Source of the DNA: Adineta ricciae
Taxonomy: Eukaryota; Rotifera; Eurotatoria; Adinetida; Adinetidae
Direction: 5' to 3'
DNA length: 64,000 nt
NCBI GenBank assembly: GCA_905250025.1
Contig: CAJNOJ010000018.1
Coordinates: 496,001-560,000, forward strand
Shown here: positions 1 through 13,221 of the stretch, in pieces
Numbering within the stretch: position 1 is the stretch's first letter
Layout of the letters: every line of letters begins with the position of its first letter
The notes under the pieces: generated by a model
The model's input: the letters and a program-made list of their open reading frames with translations, nothing else
The model's database searches: none
Told to the model about the DNA's origin: nothing
Position numbers and translations under genes: made by a program

Positions 1-1655
1 TTCTCTTCGCCTCTCATCCTCACTCACAAACAACCATCACATCTGACTCAGACCACACTACATCACACCACTGACGAACATTCCTGAAGACACTTCTTTT
101 CGCCTCTCATCCACAACTCACAAACCACCATCACATCTCACTCACACCATATTACATCACATCACTACTGAACATTTCATACCACACTTCTCTTCGCCGC
201 TCATCCTCGCTCACAAACAACCATACCATCTCGCTCACACCACACTGCATCACACCACTGACGAACATTCCATACCACATTTCTCTTCGCCTCTCATTCT
301 CACTCACAAACAGCCAACACATTCCACTCACACCATTCTTCATCGCATCACTAGCGAACATTCCGCACGACACTTCTCTTCGCCTCTCAACTTCACTCAT
401 AAACAACCATCACATCTCACTCACACCACACTACATCTCATCACTAACAAACATCGCTGAAGACACTTCCCTTCGCCTCTCATCCTCCCTCACAAACAAC
501 CATCAAATCTGACTCAGAACCACACTACATCATATCACTGACGAACATTCACTATAACACTTCTCTTCACCTCTCATCCTCACTCACAAACAACCATCAC
601 ATCTCACTCACACTACCCTAGGTCACATCACTCGCGAACATTCCGCACGACACTTCTCTTCGCCTCGCATCCGCACTCACAAACAACCGTCACATCTCAC
701 GTATACCACACTACATTACATCACTAACGAACATTCCTGAAGACGCTTCTCTTCGCCTCTCATCCTTACTGAGAAACAACCATCACATCTCACTCACACC
801 ATATTACATCACATCACTAACGAACATTGCTGAAGATACTTCTCTTCGCCGCTCATGCTCCCTCGCAAAGAATCATCACATCTCACTCACACCACACTAC
901 ATCACACGACTGACGAACATTCACTATAACACTTCTCTTTGCCTCTCATCCTCACTCACAAACAACCATAACATCTGACTCAGACCACACTACATCACAC
1001 CACTGACGAACATTCCTGAAGACACTTCTTTTCGCCTCTCATCCACAACTCACAAACCACCATCACATCTCACTCATACCATATTACATCACACCACTAC
1101 TGAACATTTCAGACCACACTTCTCTTCGCCTCTCATCCTCCCTTACAAACAACGATCACATCTCACTCACACCACAGCACATCACATCGCTGACGAACAT
1201 TCCATACCACACTTCTCTTCGCCGCTCATCCTCCCTCGCAAACAACCGTCGCATCTCGCTCAAACTACCCTACATTACATCACTGAGGAAGATTCCATAG
1301 CACACTTCTCTTCGGCTCGCATCGTCACTCACAAACAATCATCGGATCTCACTGACACCACACTACATCACATCACTAACAAACGTTCCATACCACACTT
1401 TTCTTCGACTCTCATCCTCACTCACGAACAACCATTACATCTTACTCACACCACACGACAGCACACCGCTGACGAACATTCTATACCACACTTCTCTTCG
1501 CCGCTCATGCTCCCTCGCAAAGAATCATCACATCTCACTCACGCTACCCTACGTCACATCACTCGCGAACATTCCATACCACACTTCTGTTCGGCTATCA
1601 TCGTCACTCACAAACGACCATCACATCTCACTCACACCACGCTGCATCACATGAG
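1..1655. repeat. Satellite array, 93-94 bp unit, about 18 copies
   Basis: The anchor CTTCGCC, or a one-base variant, recurs at positions whose CGCC lies at 8, 101, 195, 288, 381, 474, 568, 661, 754, 847, 940, 1033, 1127, 1220, 1313, 1406, 1499 and 1592. That gives steps of 93 or 94 bases. Each unit has the order CTTCGCC, CTCATCCTCACTCAC, AAACAACCATCACATCTC, ACTACATCACATCACT, GACGAACATTCC. The plus strand is nearly free of G. Copies differ at several positions, so the array is not freshly amplified. It is cut by the left window edge and ends in unique sequence near 1655. Because 93 is a multiple of three, long open frames run through it on both strands; I treat these as fortuitous. Its chromosomal role (subtelomeric, centromeric or interstitial) cannot be told from here. 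Confidence 0.95.
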
Positions 1656-2338
1656 AAGTGAGTATGGTAGCAAGTTGCAAAACGCAGTGCGTTTGTTTCG
1701 GGAATCGCGCTGGAAATGGTCGAAGTTAGATAATGACTTAATGAACATGGGGCTGTGGGATCGGTGTAACCAATCAGATATCCTGATGCTGTGTGAATAG
1801 TGCGAGGCTAGCTTTATGTTGAGCATTGAATTGCGCGTGTTATGGTAAAAAGATGGTGGCGATCAACGGTTTGCTCAGGTATTTTGGTGAAACGCGTTGA
1901 ACGGCTAATGCTAGAACGTGCTGAGTGCCACGTGTATTATGCATTGTATTAAGTAGCATGTTCATGTATTGCCCTCGGTTAGAGTGGAGGTATCTTGAGT
2001 TCATGGAGGAGTAATTAATGATGCCAGAAAAGAATAGATGTAACGCTTGGCGAAATGAATGAATTCACCTTTCTGTTTAGTGTTAATCTCTAGTTCTGAT
2101 TCGAGGAGGAAATGGAATATCACGTGAAAAATGATTAACACTAATGCGCATCGTATTCAAAAATAATGTTTTGGGGTAACCAATAAACAATATTTTAGGG
2201 TTAAAAGCTTCGACTACATAAAGGAACAGTTGTGTTGTCATTTTCCTGTTCAGTTATGTTTCCAACTTGTTTCTTCGAAAGAGATATTTAGTCAATGTTG
2301 ATCAATTGCATTATAGCGGAATTAATCACACGAATTTC
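1656..2338. other. Non-coding stretch beside the satellite
   Basis: This is unique AT-rich sequence. I see no supported open frame, RNA gene or repeat. The open frame that enters from the satellite at its left end is not convincing as a gene. Confidence 0.5.
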
Positions 2339-2954
2339 TCATTCAAATATGTGTGTTCTACTGCAATGGGAGTTGACGGTTTGAGAAGTGCATGGAGAAT
2401 TACATCTTGTAGAGACCATTTTAACCAATATTATATCTTCTAACATCGCTTGCGTGTAAAAGAAGATTTTTAGGAAGCACGATTTAAGAAAGATACGTAG
2501 TTCATGAGCAAAGTCGATCAGTGTTTCAATTGTCTGCCTTATACATATCATACAAAAACATGTAATACGTGTAGGTAATCATATATCTTATAGTAAATGA
2601 ATGAGTATATCCCAAAGCGAACTGCATGCACTTATTTTGTAGGATATGAAACTAAATATATCGGTGGTCTCTTTGTCAGTACAATAGTATAATAAATCAA
2701 CTAACATGTTCTTATCTGCCTGTCCCCAGTTTTTGTAACGACCATGATCATCTATGTCATACGTTCTCAATAACACGATAACTTTTTGAATTGTTAACCG
2801 ATGACATGAAACTGAAATTATTCTTATTGCATGCGTAACATTCAAGAATGATAATTCTACTCTGATGAAGGCGTTCGACATATCGCAACCACTCAAGATC
2901 ACATAAAAAACGAATCATTGCCACCCAATAATTTTGTTCTGTAGCTTCACTCAC
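2339..2954 (-). pseudogene. Possible decayed Ty1/copia-type gag fragment
   Basis: Read on the minus strand, three frame-shifted open pieces line up in the order expected for a copia Gag/UBN2 region. The first (2954 downward) reads NYWVAMIRFLCDLEWLRYVE. The next has DHGRYKNWGQADKNM followed by SACSSLWDILIHLL. The last reads TLIDFAHELRIFLK. Copia Gag proteins have this arrangement: an N-Y-x-x-W start, a W-x-x-x-D-x-x-x-x-x-L middle, a SAxxLWDxL turn, then a region of helices. Stops and frame changes separate the pieces, and no protease, integrase, reverse transcriptase or long terminal repeat is visible. The assignment rests on pattern only. Confidence 0.3.
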
Positions 2955-4199
2955 TCACAAACATTATGTTTGTCATTGTCTGAGAACGAAGATTATGTAA
3001 CAGATGTATTGTGATCTTCCAAGTCTGCTGATCACCGCTAAAATGCCAAGCCCAGTATCCATTTATTGGGCGTATTCGAAGTAAAAATGATTGGGTTGGT
3101 GGCTGTGAAGAAAGTGATGTTTTATATGAATTATTTGAATCAATATTCTATTCAAATATGCTGTTGAATTTCAAAACCTAATCAAAAGCTACATTCTTTG
3201 ACTCGAGAACGTATGAAAAACGAATAGTAATAACGACATTTATAACACTTTGCGCAAGGATGAAAATGTTCTTTTACTACTTATTCGTATTACTAGATTT
3301 CATCTATTTTCTATAAATTGATCATTGATAGCTTAAGCGAATGGATGCAACGCCCACCAGTACCCCGTTCACATATTTCCTTCGCCAGATCAATGATGTC
3401 TGGCTTATTATCTGCAAACAAATCATATTACATATGGACACTTAGAACAAATTTACTATTCATCTACTGTGTTTTCATAAAGATAGATGTACAAAGGTAT
3501 TATGTTGAAGGATGACAACTAGAAAAATAAATATATTCAAAAAAGTTTTTCGCAGGCATCAGGATTTGCAAATTCTTGAATTTCTAAACGAAAGTATCAA
3601 ATAGTTGCTCATTCATGTAGGACATAAAGTAAGAACTAGAGGTAGACAGGCTATCTATCTGGAGAACCGTGTCAAGGTTGAAATAAATCGACTAGTGAAT
3701 AGTGGTTAAGTGAAAATGAAAGTGGGAGGCATTTCGTATCTAGGTATGGTTAGCATTCGAGTTTATCTGACGAATGAATGTTAATGTGTTTCGACANTTT
3801 CTTTTTTCTTCTCTTCTTCTTCTTCTTCTTTTTGCGATCATTTGCTCTGTTGCATGACACAAGATAGAAGCTAGTAATTGATGTAATAGAAGAAAAAGTA
3901 GGAGAAAAAGAAGTCTTTGAGACGATGCGGATAAAGAAAATGTGGGAAAAGGCGGAAGAGTAAGCAAAAAAACGAGATGGAAAGGCAAGTATCTACAATA
4001 TGTGGACGCCAAAGTGCAGAACAGAAGGAAAGAGAGAAAGGAAGAAGACAAAGGCAGGAAAATTTTCTCATAATAATACTCATGTATACTATTCTAGTCG
4101 CAGAACGAGAAAAGAAAGGCAATCGCAAACACGCGCAAAGTTTTTCTCATTGAGCAATATGTGACAACATTTATAGTTCGACATTCAAATCTTCTCACA
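2955..4199. other. Intergenic, upstream of the alpha2delta gene
   Basis: No coding region could be supported. A pyrimidine run rich in CTT lies at about 3798-3833, directly after an unresolved base (N at 3797). The N may be a contig join, so linkage between the satellite side and the genes to the right is not certain. Confidence 0.5.
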
Positions 4200-7100
4200 A
4201 TGATTTCAAGGTGGAAAATATCGATTTTATTTCTTTCAATTTATATTATCAATGGTAATACACAAGAATCGACTTTTCGAGATATTCCAAATGTGTCTTT
4301 TACAAACACGTCAAGTTTATTATCATTGTAACTAATTTTATTCGAGAAATTGTCGACTGATTCGTCAAGTTTTTCTTTCTAGATCAACGACTATATCAGC
4401 GAAAACAAATCAATATCTTCGTGATCAATTAGTTCGTTTAACCGAACAGTTTTCTTCTATAACATTACGCAGTACTGATCATGCTCTCCGACAGATTTAT
4501 ACTCAATCACTAAATACTTTTATTATTGAAAAACGAAACCTAACTGAACTTGTTACTGAAATGGCTAATTATACAAATCGTGCCATTATGAAAAAACTCG
4601 AAGCAATCAGAAATCTTGTCAGTATTAGCGAACAATCCTATCGGAAGTTTGCTGAAACAGATACTAGTATTCGAAATATCACTGCTGCATATATGCTAGT
4701 CAGTAAACAATAAAGAAGCACGAAAAACATGTGTTTGATCTAATGCTTTGTTCTATTTAGCAACATGGATATTTGAATTCGAAAGATGTGATCAATGTTA
4801 TTCTCAATGCCACGTATGAAAATGCTTCTCTGGCACGGTCAACAACAAGTGCAACACCAGAAGCTACAATGAACGATGATGATGAGAAGAAAACGGTAAC
4901 AAGTGGCTTATCCACACGTGCACCACAATCTACGAGTACAAACAAAAATGAACCTTCGACACATGAAGTAGCACATGAAGAGTCTACTGGAGAAAAAAAC
5001 GAAGAAGAGTAAGAAAAGGAACAAATCGATTTGCAGAGAGAAGATTTCATTGTTGATTTAGTGTTTTATTGAAAAAGCTAGTTATTCAACAAAAGAAACA
5101 TTTCGGTGGAGCATTTGTTAATGTTACTCATAGTACTGTTCACGTACCAACAATTATTTATTCTTTAAGTGAGTAACGAATCTGATAAAAACAACTTTCA
5201 TTATCGATCTGTTTCTTCACTAGATCAAGAGATTCTTCTAACGGCTAACTGGTCATATAATCTTAATCAAGCGTTTATTGACAATTATAATCAAGATCCT
5301 GAATTGACCTGGCAATACTTTTGTAGTCAAACAGGTTTGTATCGTGTATGGCCTGGCCATAAATGGGAATATCCCGAAGGTGACACCGAAGAACTTGATC
5401 TGTTCGATTGTCGTGTACAAAATTGGTACATTCGAGCAACATCATCGCCCCGTGATGTCATCATACTGATTGATGCAAGCGGATCGATGACTGGATTGAA
5501 ACGTTCGATTGCTATTCAAACAGTCGAAACAATACTTGATACATTATCCGATGACGATTTTGTGCAAATTATCAAGGTGAGAATATGAAAGATTATCTTA
5601 TGTTCATCGAGATTTCTTTTTGTTTAGTTTCAAGAAAATGCAGACTTTATTGACGATTGTTTTACGGATGGACTGGTTCAAGCAACAGTCGAAAATCGAC
5701 ATGTAAGCAAATTGAATTGGGCGATGGATGTTGTGCGAATCTTGAAAATCTACTTTAGAAATTTCGAACATCTGTGAATTCAAGTTTCAACACTGAAAAC
5801 ATAGCGAATTTCTCTAAAGCACTTAGTAAGGCATTTGATTTATTAGATAATGCACGAGTGAACATCTCTCGTACTGAAAATGCCAAACTGCTATGTCAAT
5901 GTCATTACTTATCATCGGATAATCAAACGGATGCTGAACGCGAAGCTTTTTGTCCATCAGATTTGAATGGTTTGTAGTAGAAACTTGTCAATGTGTAAGA
6001 AGAAAACGCATTTGAATGTTTCTAGCAACAAAATATGAGCCAGATGAACCAATCTTTTTGGATAGTACAGGTTGCAATAAAATGATTATGATTGTTACTG
6101 ACGGTGCGACTGAAACAGCATTAAATGTTTTTCAAAATCGTAATTGGTCGCCTAATAACGTTTCGACATGCCACCCTTATGAAGTAATTCTTAAAAAACA
6201 AGAAATCTTCAGACAAATTTCGACTTTTTCAGACGAGAGTGTTCACGTATATGATTGGAAGAGAATTGGGTGATCCGAAACATATTCGATGGATGTCCTG
6301 TGCTAATAAAGGTAGGAACATGTAATTGGATTTGTTCAATAGAATTGAGAGATCGGAATCAACAAAGATAAAACTAATTTCGTCAATACTCTCGAGAGTA
6401 GGAACGAAGAAAAACTGTTAGAAAGTAGAAGCGAAGGAAAAAGAACGATGTCGCAATGTTTTCTAATCGAAAATATTTCTCTAGGTTATTTTGCTCATGT
6501 CTCAACGTTAGAAGATATTCAAGAAAACGTCGAAGATTATATTCCCGTCACTGCACGTCCCATCGCCATGTTTAATGATCACGTGACTGTCTGGAGTAGT
6601 GTATTTCTCGACGTCGAAAGAACAATGCCAATTAAAGCGTATAAATGGTTTGCTTATAAAATACCTGACTTGTCCGTATCGATGGAACAATTCAAAAATA
6701 AATCAAAGGTAAAAGTGTTGATTGATCAATGGAAATAACTTAGGGATGGGTTTTTGTTAATATAGCCTGTCAATCTGATGATTTCAATTGCTCAACCCGT
6801 TCTTAGCCCGCCACAAAATGTAGGTTGATTCTTTTGAATCGATAATACCGAAATTCTGTTTGTGTCGATTCTGTTAGGAAAAAGATGCAACTATACTATT
6901 GGGTGCAGTTGGTGTTGATATTCCTGTTAAACTCTTACAAGAGTTTTCCCCGAAATATCGGGTAGGACGAAGGCATTGCGTTGCCATGTGACATAAATGC
7001 ATAATTTCTTGTTTTAGCTCGGTGTTCATGCTTATGCATTTATGATTAATCATAATGGTTATTTAATGTTTCATCCCGATCTACGACCTGTGGTATGTGT

Positions 7101-10100
7101 ATTCGGATTTGTTTCAATAAACAAAATACAGTTTTATACTTCATAGTTGGGCCCCTATCGAAAACAAAATTATCATTCGATTGACTTAGACATGGTAGAA
7201 ATTCCTGCAAATCTCATGCGTTTTGTACATGTGAGTTTCCTTTTTTCAAATCAATACTCAAATTATACGCATTAATTCATTTTAGCCACTACCATATAGC
7301 AAAATTCAAGGGGTAATATCAATGAAATTCTCTTGAGATTTACTATTTCAAATGTTTCAGATTCGAAAAGAGATGATTCAATGTGTTGAAAATCACACAA
7401 CAGCTCGTGTGAAAAAACATCTGGATGATATGGTAAATTCGAAAGTGAATAAGTAAACGTGACTCCCTATTCACTATTTTAGAGGCGAGCTGAAGAAGTC
7501 GAACAAAAGTATTACTATGCAACACTAGGCGATAAAGAATCGAATCCATTCAAGTATGAGAAAGAAAGAGTTTGTAGAGAAACAGATCATGTGATCTTGG
7601 GTTTTAGTTTGGGTATTGTTGTACGTTCTCCATATGGTGAATACGATATTCGAACAACTGATCCTGCAACTGAAAAAGTTCAAATCGGTAAATGAATTTT
7701 GTCAAGATGATGATTTTGAAGACATATTATTGACTATTTAGCACTTCGTTTTATTCGACAACGGAATGTTCGTATTGCCGATTGGATTTATTGTAATTCT
7801 ACAGCTGAAGATGATATCGGCGATACTGAAGAATCATTTCGTGGTTACCTTCAAGAAAAAATTGAAAAGAACAAAATTCGTTCATGTTTGTTCCATTCTT
7901 TCGTTTCACTTTCACTTTTACCTCAAACCTTTCTTTCAGGCCCATACAAAGCTAGCAAAGAACTGATCTACATGATGGTAGAAGAATTGTACATTATGAG
8001 CAAATTTGAAAATTGGACAAAGACCGGTATAACAGGCTTTGAGAATCCTCAACCGCTGGATAAAGCTGCTCATGATCAATTCAAAGAATATCAACACGAA
8101 AACCATCTACATTGGATATTCTTAGCAACACGGTCAGGTATAACTGCATATTGGAAACTGTACGATCTAGCCAATGAAGATCATATTCGGTAAGTATGAA
8201 TTAGTTTGAATTTTAAGAAAAAGCTCAGTCGAGTATTCTTTCGTAGACAATTCAGCGACGCGAATCCTAATTCGATCGAAGCAAGTTATTACGAAAGAAC
8301 AATCAATGCAACTTATGTCTATGGTTCGGACCATATTGATGGTGAACACCATGTTTACTCTCTCTTTTATGGTGTATCAAGTGTTCCGTCAATGAATGCA
8401 CGTATGTATATAGAGTTTTCCTTTTCATTGACTTCACAAACTATTTCTTTCGAAATCCATAACGAATATTCATTTGTTACCTAGAAATGATGCATGAGAC
8501 TCATATCGATGTAACAGGTACTGGTTTTATGTAAATTAGATCTGGGTTCTATTTGTTGTAATTAGCTTTTCTTAAACCGACTAAACAAATGCTCATTGAA
8601 GATTGTTTGTTTATTGTCAGAAAAATCTATATGATTTGTTTTTGTTTAATTAGAAACAACTACCGGTTCGACGACGTCAACAATAGGAAATACACTTATA
8701 ACCCAAATGTACTTAGTTATCACCACAGGACTTTGGATGAATAAGACATCGAGCAAAGTCAAGCTGAAAACGACAGGAAGTGCACAGAACGTTCCGTTTG
8801 GTGTTTTTGGAGTTATGTTACCGTATAAAACCGTCAGATCGACACACTTTTCTAATCTTTGCGTACGAATCTTGTTGACAATTTCCGTTACAAATCCTAA
8901 TCTGAATGTTTGTAGGCAAAGATGGATTCGGGTATTTGTTATATCATCGATGAAAATGGCTACATTATGTTTATCAGTCAACCGGAAGGAACAGATAGAA
9001 CAGTACGTTGTGTCTTTGTGAATAAATTCATAATCTCGGTTTTGTGTTTCCAGGAAGATATTGGGAAATTTCTTGGCGAATTTGAAGGTGCACTCATGCA
9101 AGATTTAGTCGCAAAAAAGATTTTCTCTGAGTATGTTTTATGCATCGAACAAAGATCAACGATCTCTTTTTCTTGTTTCTTATAGAATCAAAATGGTTGA
9201 CTTTCAAGGTGTTTGTTTAAAACGTCCAATACGATATGAGAGAAGTTCATCAGGTGGTATATTCCGTGGTGTATGTATTCTCACCGTTTCATGACTAAAA
9301 CCTGCATTATTTCGTTCCATTTAGGTTCTTCAAACCATCTCCGTCATGTTATGGAATCTAATCAATCATATAGCGATGTAACTTATTTCTCGAATTCTCT
9401 CGACTTTTGCTGAATCAATCATTCCTTTATAGGGTTCTCGTTCGCGATATAATCTATTGGCCACAATGGACTTACGCAGCGAAAAAAGTAAACGCTGCCA
9501 ATCAAAATTCCACAGGACCTAAACGTCCTCCTGCAACTCATACACTTGAAAGTCTTAGTAATATACTTCTTACACACATTGACTTTCGTCGTCCAGTACT
9601 AGATGCCAAACAAGCGAACATGAGCATAGATAATGATACCTTAGAAAGAACACCTGTTTCTTGTATTGAAGAATTTAACTTGTATGTCTCCACGTGGAAA
9701 GGTTGGCAAGGACCATTACCAGCAAAGGATAACAATGCAGCTTGGGAACAAGTAGAACGAGAGAATTCGTTTCAAAATGTTATTAGTTGTACACACGCAG
9801 CGAAAGAAACACCAGACATTTTCGATGATTTTTATGGAAATTATTCTAATGGAACAAATTTTTCAACCACAATTCCAACGCCACCACCACCGCCCATCGC
9901 GGAATCTTTTAGGTAAACGTAAATATTCGAGTACGTCCATGTGAAGACGTTTTTTTTCTCTTCTAGTTATGTTATCTCAAAGATTCCGAAAAGTAATCTA
10001 ATGATGATTTACGTTAATCATTCAAGAGAGATTTCACAACTCTGTGAAAAATTAATTATTAAACGTAAACCTGTGAAATTTACGCCAGACGATGTGTGCA

Positions 10101-10276
10101 CACGATTGAAAACAACGCCATATCGTGAACGACCTCATAAATGCTTTTTTGTTCATGATGACGAAAGAGATTTATTCGAAAAGTGTTCGAATGCTATTCG
10201 ACTAGTCAACTCAGCGTGGTTCAGCTACATCTTATCCATTGTCATTCTTTTCTTTTATTATCTAAGAACTTATTAG
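4200..10276 (+). CDS. CACNA2D: Voltage-gated calcium channel alpha2delta subunit
   Basis: This is the auxiliary, extracellular, membrane-anchored subunit that promotes surface delivery and gating of high-voltage-activated calcium channels. The first exon (4200-4327) starts with a signal peptide, MISRWKISILFLSIYIING. A VWA_N region follows, with a DPELTWQYF motif and DCRVQNWYIRA. Next is a von Willebrand A domain with an intact metal site, DASGS, near 5470-5490, and the later strand MIMIVTDGA near 6080. Cache-type sensor exons follow (LGAVGVDIPVKLL, HAYAFMINHNGYLMFHP). A second Cys-rich portion runs to a hydrophobic C-terminus ending FFYYLRTY, suited to a GPI or membrane anchor. The intron at 5169-5224 (GTGAGT to CACTAG) restores a frame that otherwise looks shifted. 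About 20 short exons. It resembles vertebrate alpha2delta-3/4 more than CACHD1. Some splice joins, notably between 4950 and 5080, are uncertain. Confidence 0.93.
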
Positions 10277-10451
10277 AACGAAAAACAAAGAATATCTGGC
10301 GCTGGTTGCCCGGTGTGTATACGTTTGTCTCTTTGTGTGCGTTCGTTTGATCAGTTTCAAATTAAGAATCTTGTTGTTCTGTACAAAACTGTGGTTCCCT
10401 CTTTGTTTGTTTTTTTTAGACATTTTCTCTTTTGATAGAATGCTCATAATC

Positions 10452-10457
10452 AATAAA
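10452..10457 (+). terminator. Poly(A) signal of the alpha2delta gene
   Basis: An AATAAA hexamer lies about 175 bases after the stop codon, in AT-rich sequence, on the coding strand. Confidence 0.55.
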
Positions 10458-10931
10458 ATATTTTAATTAAGAAACGCGAGTCATGAAGATGTTAAAAACA
10501 AATGTGTCTTCGTGTTTTATTGCCGTAGTAGGCAGATGAAAAGATACATGACGAGAGAAAAGTAAACTAAGCGAAGAAGAAGAAGCAGTGCATTGCACAA
10601 AACCTACGGACAAACTTCTTGTTTAATCATTCACATGAAATAAAAGAAAGATTTTATATATGCATTATATGTATGTTTGATGGTGTAATATTTTGTTTAA
10701 AAAAAATGATAAAGAAATAGAAGAAGAACATCGACCAGACAGATAATAACAAAAAGAAAGAAAGAAGGATAAGAGTAGCAGGACAAAAAAGTTGCTTTTT
10801 CGTGTGTAGGCTTTAGTTTTGTTTATATCGCATGTTTTAAACGGTGATCAAAATACAATAAAAAAGAAGAAGCGAAGAAATGAAGAAAAACGTGGAATTA
10901 AGAATGTTTTTGAGTGGAAATATGTATATTT
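10458..10931. other. Convergent spacer between alpha2delta and cofilin
   Basis: This AT- and purine-rich spacer contains the 3' ends of two convergent genes. It has AAGA- and GAA-rich tracts and no supported gene. Confidence 0.5.
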
Positions 10932-11946
10932 CTATTTTGATTTGACTTTTTCACTGATTATTGCAGCCAAATCAAGATCAGCCTTACACGTTGCTTGAAT
11001 ATGATTACGAATACCTTGGAGAGCATTTTTCAAAGCGTCTTTGCTGGACGCGCATAACATTTTTCGTTTAATTGTTGCTGTATCCGGTGCCCTACATTCG
11101 AAAACACATGAATAGCGACAAAATGCGGCGCTTGAACTGGCTTACCAAGCAATGAAATAGATTTCTGAACGTGAGCCCTCACTGGTTTCATAGAAGATAT
11201 CAATGACTGCATATCGTACATCATTTTCTGGTAGGGCGTCAAGCATTTCAGCCCATTTTTGATCTAAACGATATCGTTGAAGAAACGAGGGTAAGCCAAT
11301 CGAGAAAAGCATACTTTTTTCGGCTGCAGGTGCGTTTTGTGGCACTTTGTTGACACCTTCGTTTAATACGACAATTTTTGATATATCATCACTGAAACCA
11401 AGTACAAGATAGCCAGTGTTTTTTTTTATTTTAAATTCATGGAATTTTTCGATGACGGAATTATCGACTTTAACACCAGATGCCTGTGAAAAGAAAAAAA
11501 ACACAAGTCGAATTGTTTTGCGCGACAAAAAGGCTAAGTATTCAAACAAAGAAAATAGCCGTTTCTTATCTCTTACCATTTGATATGTTCACACAGATAA
11601 ATATGTTTGTCTATTTTAGTCGAAATGGAAAATGAATCTGTACAACAGATGATGATTTCGTTATTTCTTCTCTTTTCTATCGATGTTTTTCTTTAAGAAT
11701 ATCTACGAGAGAACCATTCCAGAGAATGTGTCATTGTTTGCATGTATGAATCATCATGGGGATAGCCCTATACAAGCATGTAAGTATCTCTCCTTTCTGA
11801 CTGTCTCTCTCTCTTTCTTTCAAAGTCACTCTCGTCAAGAATAGACCGTAATCCAAGCATTTCTTCTTGGTTAAATAGACATTTGTGTCCAACGACGAAG
11901 AAAGACTAGATGAGAAATCAATAGGATCACTTACCGATCCAGACAT
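10932..11946 (-). CDS. ADF/cofilin actin-depolymerising protein
   Basis: This protein binds actin and severs or depolymerises filaments in the cytoplasm. Three exons join in frame: 11935-11946 (12 nt, coding MSGS), 11146-11483 and 10932-11091, giving 169 residues, typical for the family. The second exon begins ASGVKVDNSVIEKFHEFK, the family N-terminus with its conserved ASGV. Later motifs are DVRYAVIDIFYET, matching the canonical DCRYALYD region, and SRSEIYFIAWAPD, matching the LVFIFWAPE block. The actin-binding long helix is present as TIKRKMLCASSKDALKNA. The tiny first exon with a phase-0 intron right after the first few residues is a common cofilin gene structure. It is convergent with the alpha2delta gene. 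Confidence 0.95.
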
Positions 11947-13221
11947 GTTGAAGATTAGATTGATTAATTGTAACGAGAAAAAAGCGTTGCCGTCGGTAAA
12001 CTCGAAGAACGACGAATGAACGTTGGTCACGAAGATCAAAAATAAACAAGAAAAATACTGTTGAGATAAGACAACAACCACGAAATATATACGAAAAAAA
12101 CGAACGAGTGAATCAAGAGCAAAAACTTGACACAATCTGCCTATTTCTCTACCCACTTGTTTGTTGAATTACAGGGCAGATAGTAAGTAGAAGAAAAAAC
12201 GACTCGCGAGAGCAAGTATATTACTCATGATTTTTCTTTCTTCCTTTTTTGTTCTTTCAGTCCTTTTTTTTTCGATTTAATTTTCGATGTAAGCGAGAGG
12301 ACCAGGCCAGTTGATAATGACCAAATAAGGAGATATGTGAATCAGACGAAGGGGAGAGAGAGAGAAAGAGAAGAACGAATAAAACAGTAACAACAGATGT
12401 TAGTTTAGCTAGTTAACTTATTCAATATAAATGATATAAAGGTACGAGAATTATCACCGAGTGGAAAGAGGAATAATTGTGAGAGGAAAAAAATCTTTTT
12501 TTTAAAATGAAATCGTTCATTAAGACGACAATTGCCAACTGAAGGACAACATTTACTTGTGCAGCAATTGGTCTGAAATGAACCATTCAGATGAGGATTA
12601 GTCATTTGAGAATGAAATTTTAATTGTTCAATGATTGAAAATTTAATATCCATCGCATATATCATTTGATAAACACCTCTTTCAATTCATCGCAAATGAA
12701 GTTTTGATAATCATTTATAAAAGAAAAAACGTATTGTTCGGTACGATATTTCATTCTATCTTCCTACACTCGAAACGTTCATTCTCGAAAAAAAGAGGTC
12801 GGTGTACCGCTACGTAATTATCAAATATACAATAGTCGTCATAGATAACTCGATTGAAACATAATTAATACAATCAATTGAATACAGTCCAGTCAATCAA
12901 CATAACTATATTTGTCGTACAGAAGAATAAATAAATCATTAACAACAGAGTGTTCGTTAATTAGAAAGTGTATAAATTTGGCTGATTATCAAAACTCTGA
13001 TACTATCGTACAGTATTCTCCACCGATACCTCAAATGCCAAAAGAGAGTAGCAATTTTGTCACTGATGTTAGTTTATCATCGTCTAGCGTCATCTTTTCA
13101 GATTGAGGTACGAGTGGTAATCTCGATTGGCTTGTTATTAATTATCAATTAGATTTTACATTGACACGTTGTCTGAATTTCCAAATATCTTGTTTGGAAT
13201 TCATTTTCGTAATTAATAGCA
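11947..13221. other. Divergent spacer between cofilin and membrin
   Basis: This 1.3 kb of AT-rich sequence holds the upstream regions of both flanking genes. It contains an AG-rich run near 12350-12375. A minus-strand open frame at 12405-12665 has a Cys-rich stretch but matches nothing I know. I support no gene here. Confidence 0.45.

Noticed and set aside
152-1800. Long open frames on both strands in the satellite
   Set aside because: They arise because the 93-bp unit is a multiple of three and short of stop-like words; the translations are just the repeat unit, with frame-breaking 94-bp units scattered through the array.
5160-5230. Apparent frameshift in the alpha2delta gene
   Set aside because: A 56-nt intron from GTGAGT (5169) to CACTAG (5224) joins TTA-A to AT-CAA in frame and gives the expected family sequence, so no frameshift is needed.
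12405-12665. Minus-strand open frame with a Cys-rich stretch (NCCTSKCCPSVGNC)
   Set aside because: No signal peptide, no homologue recognised, and the frame ends in low-complexity Phe/Lys-rich translation.
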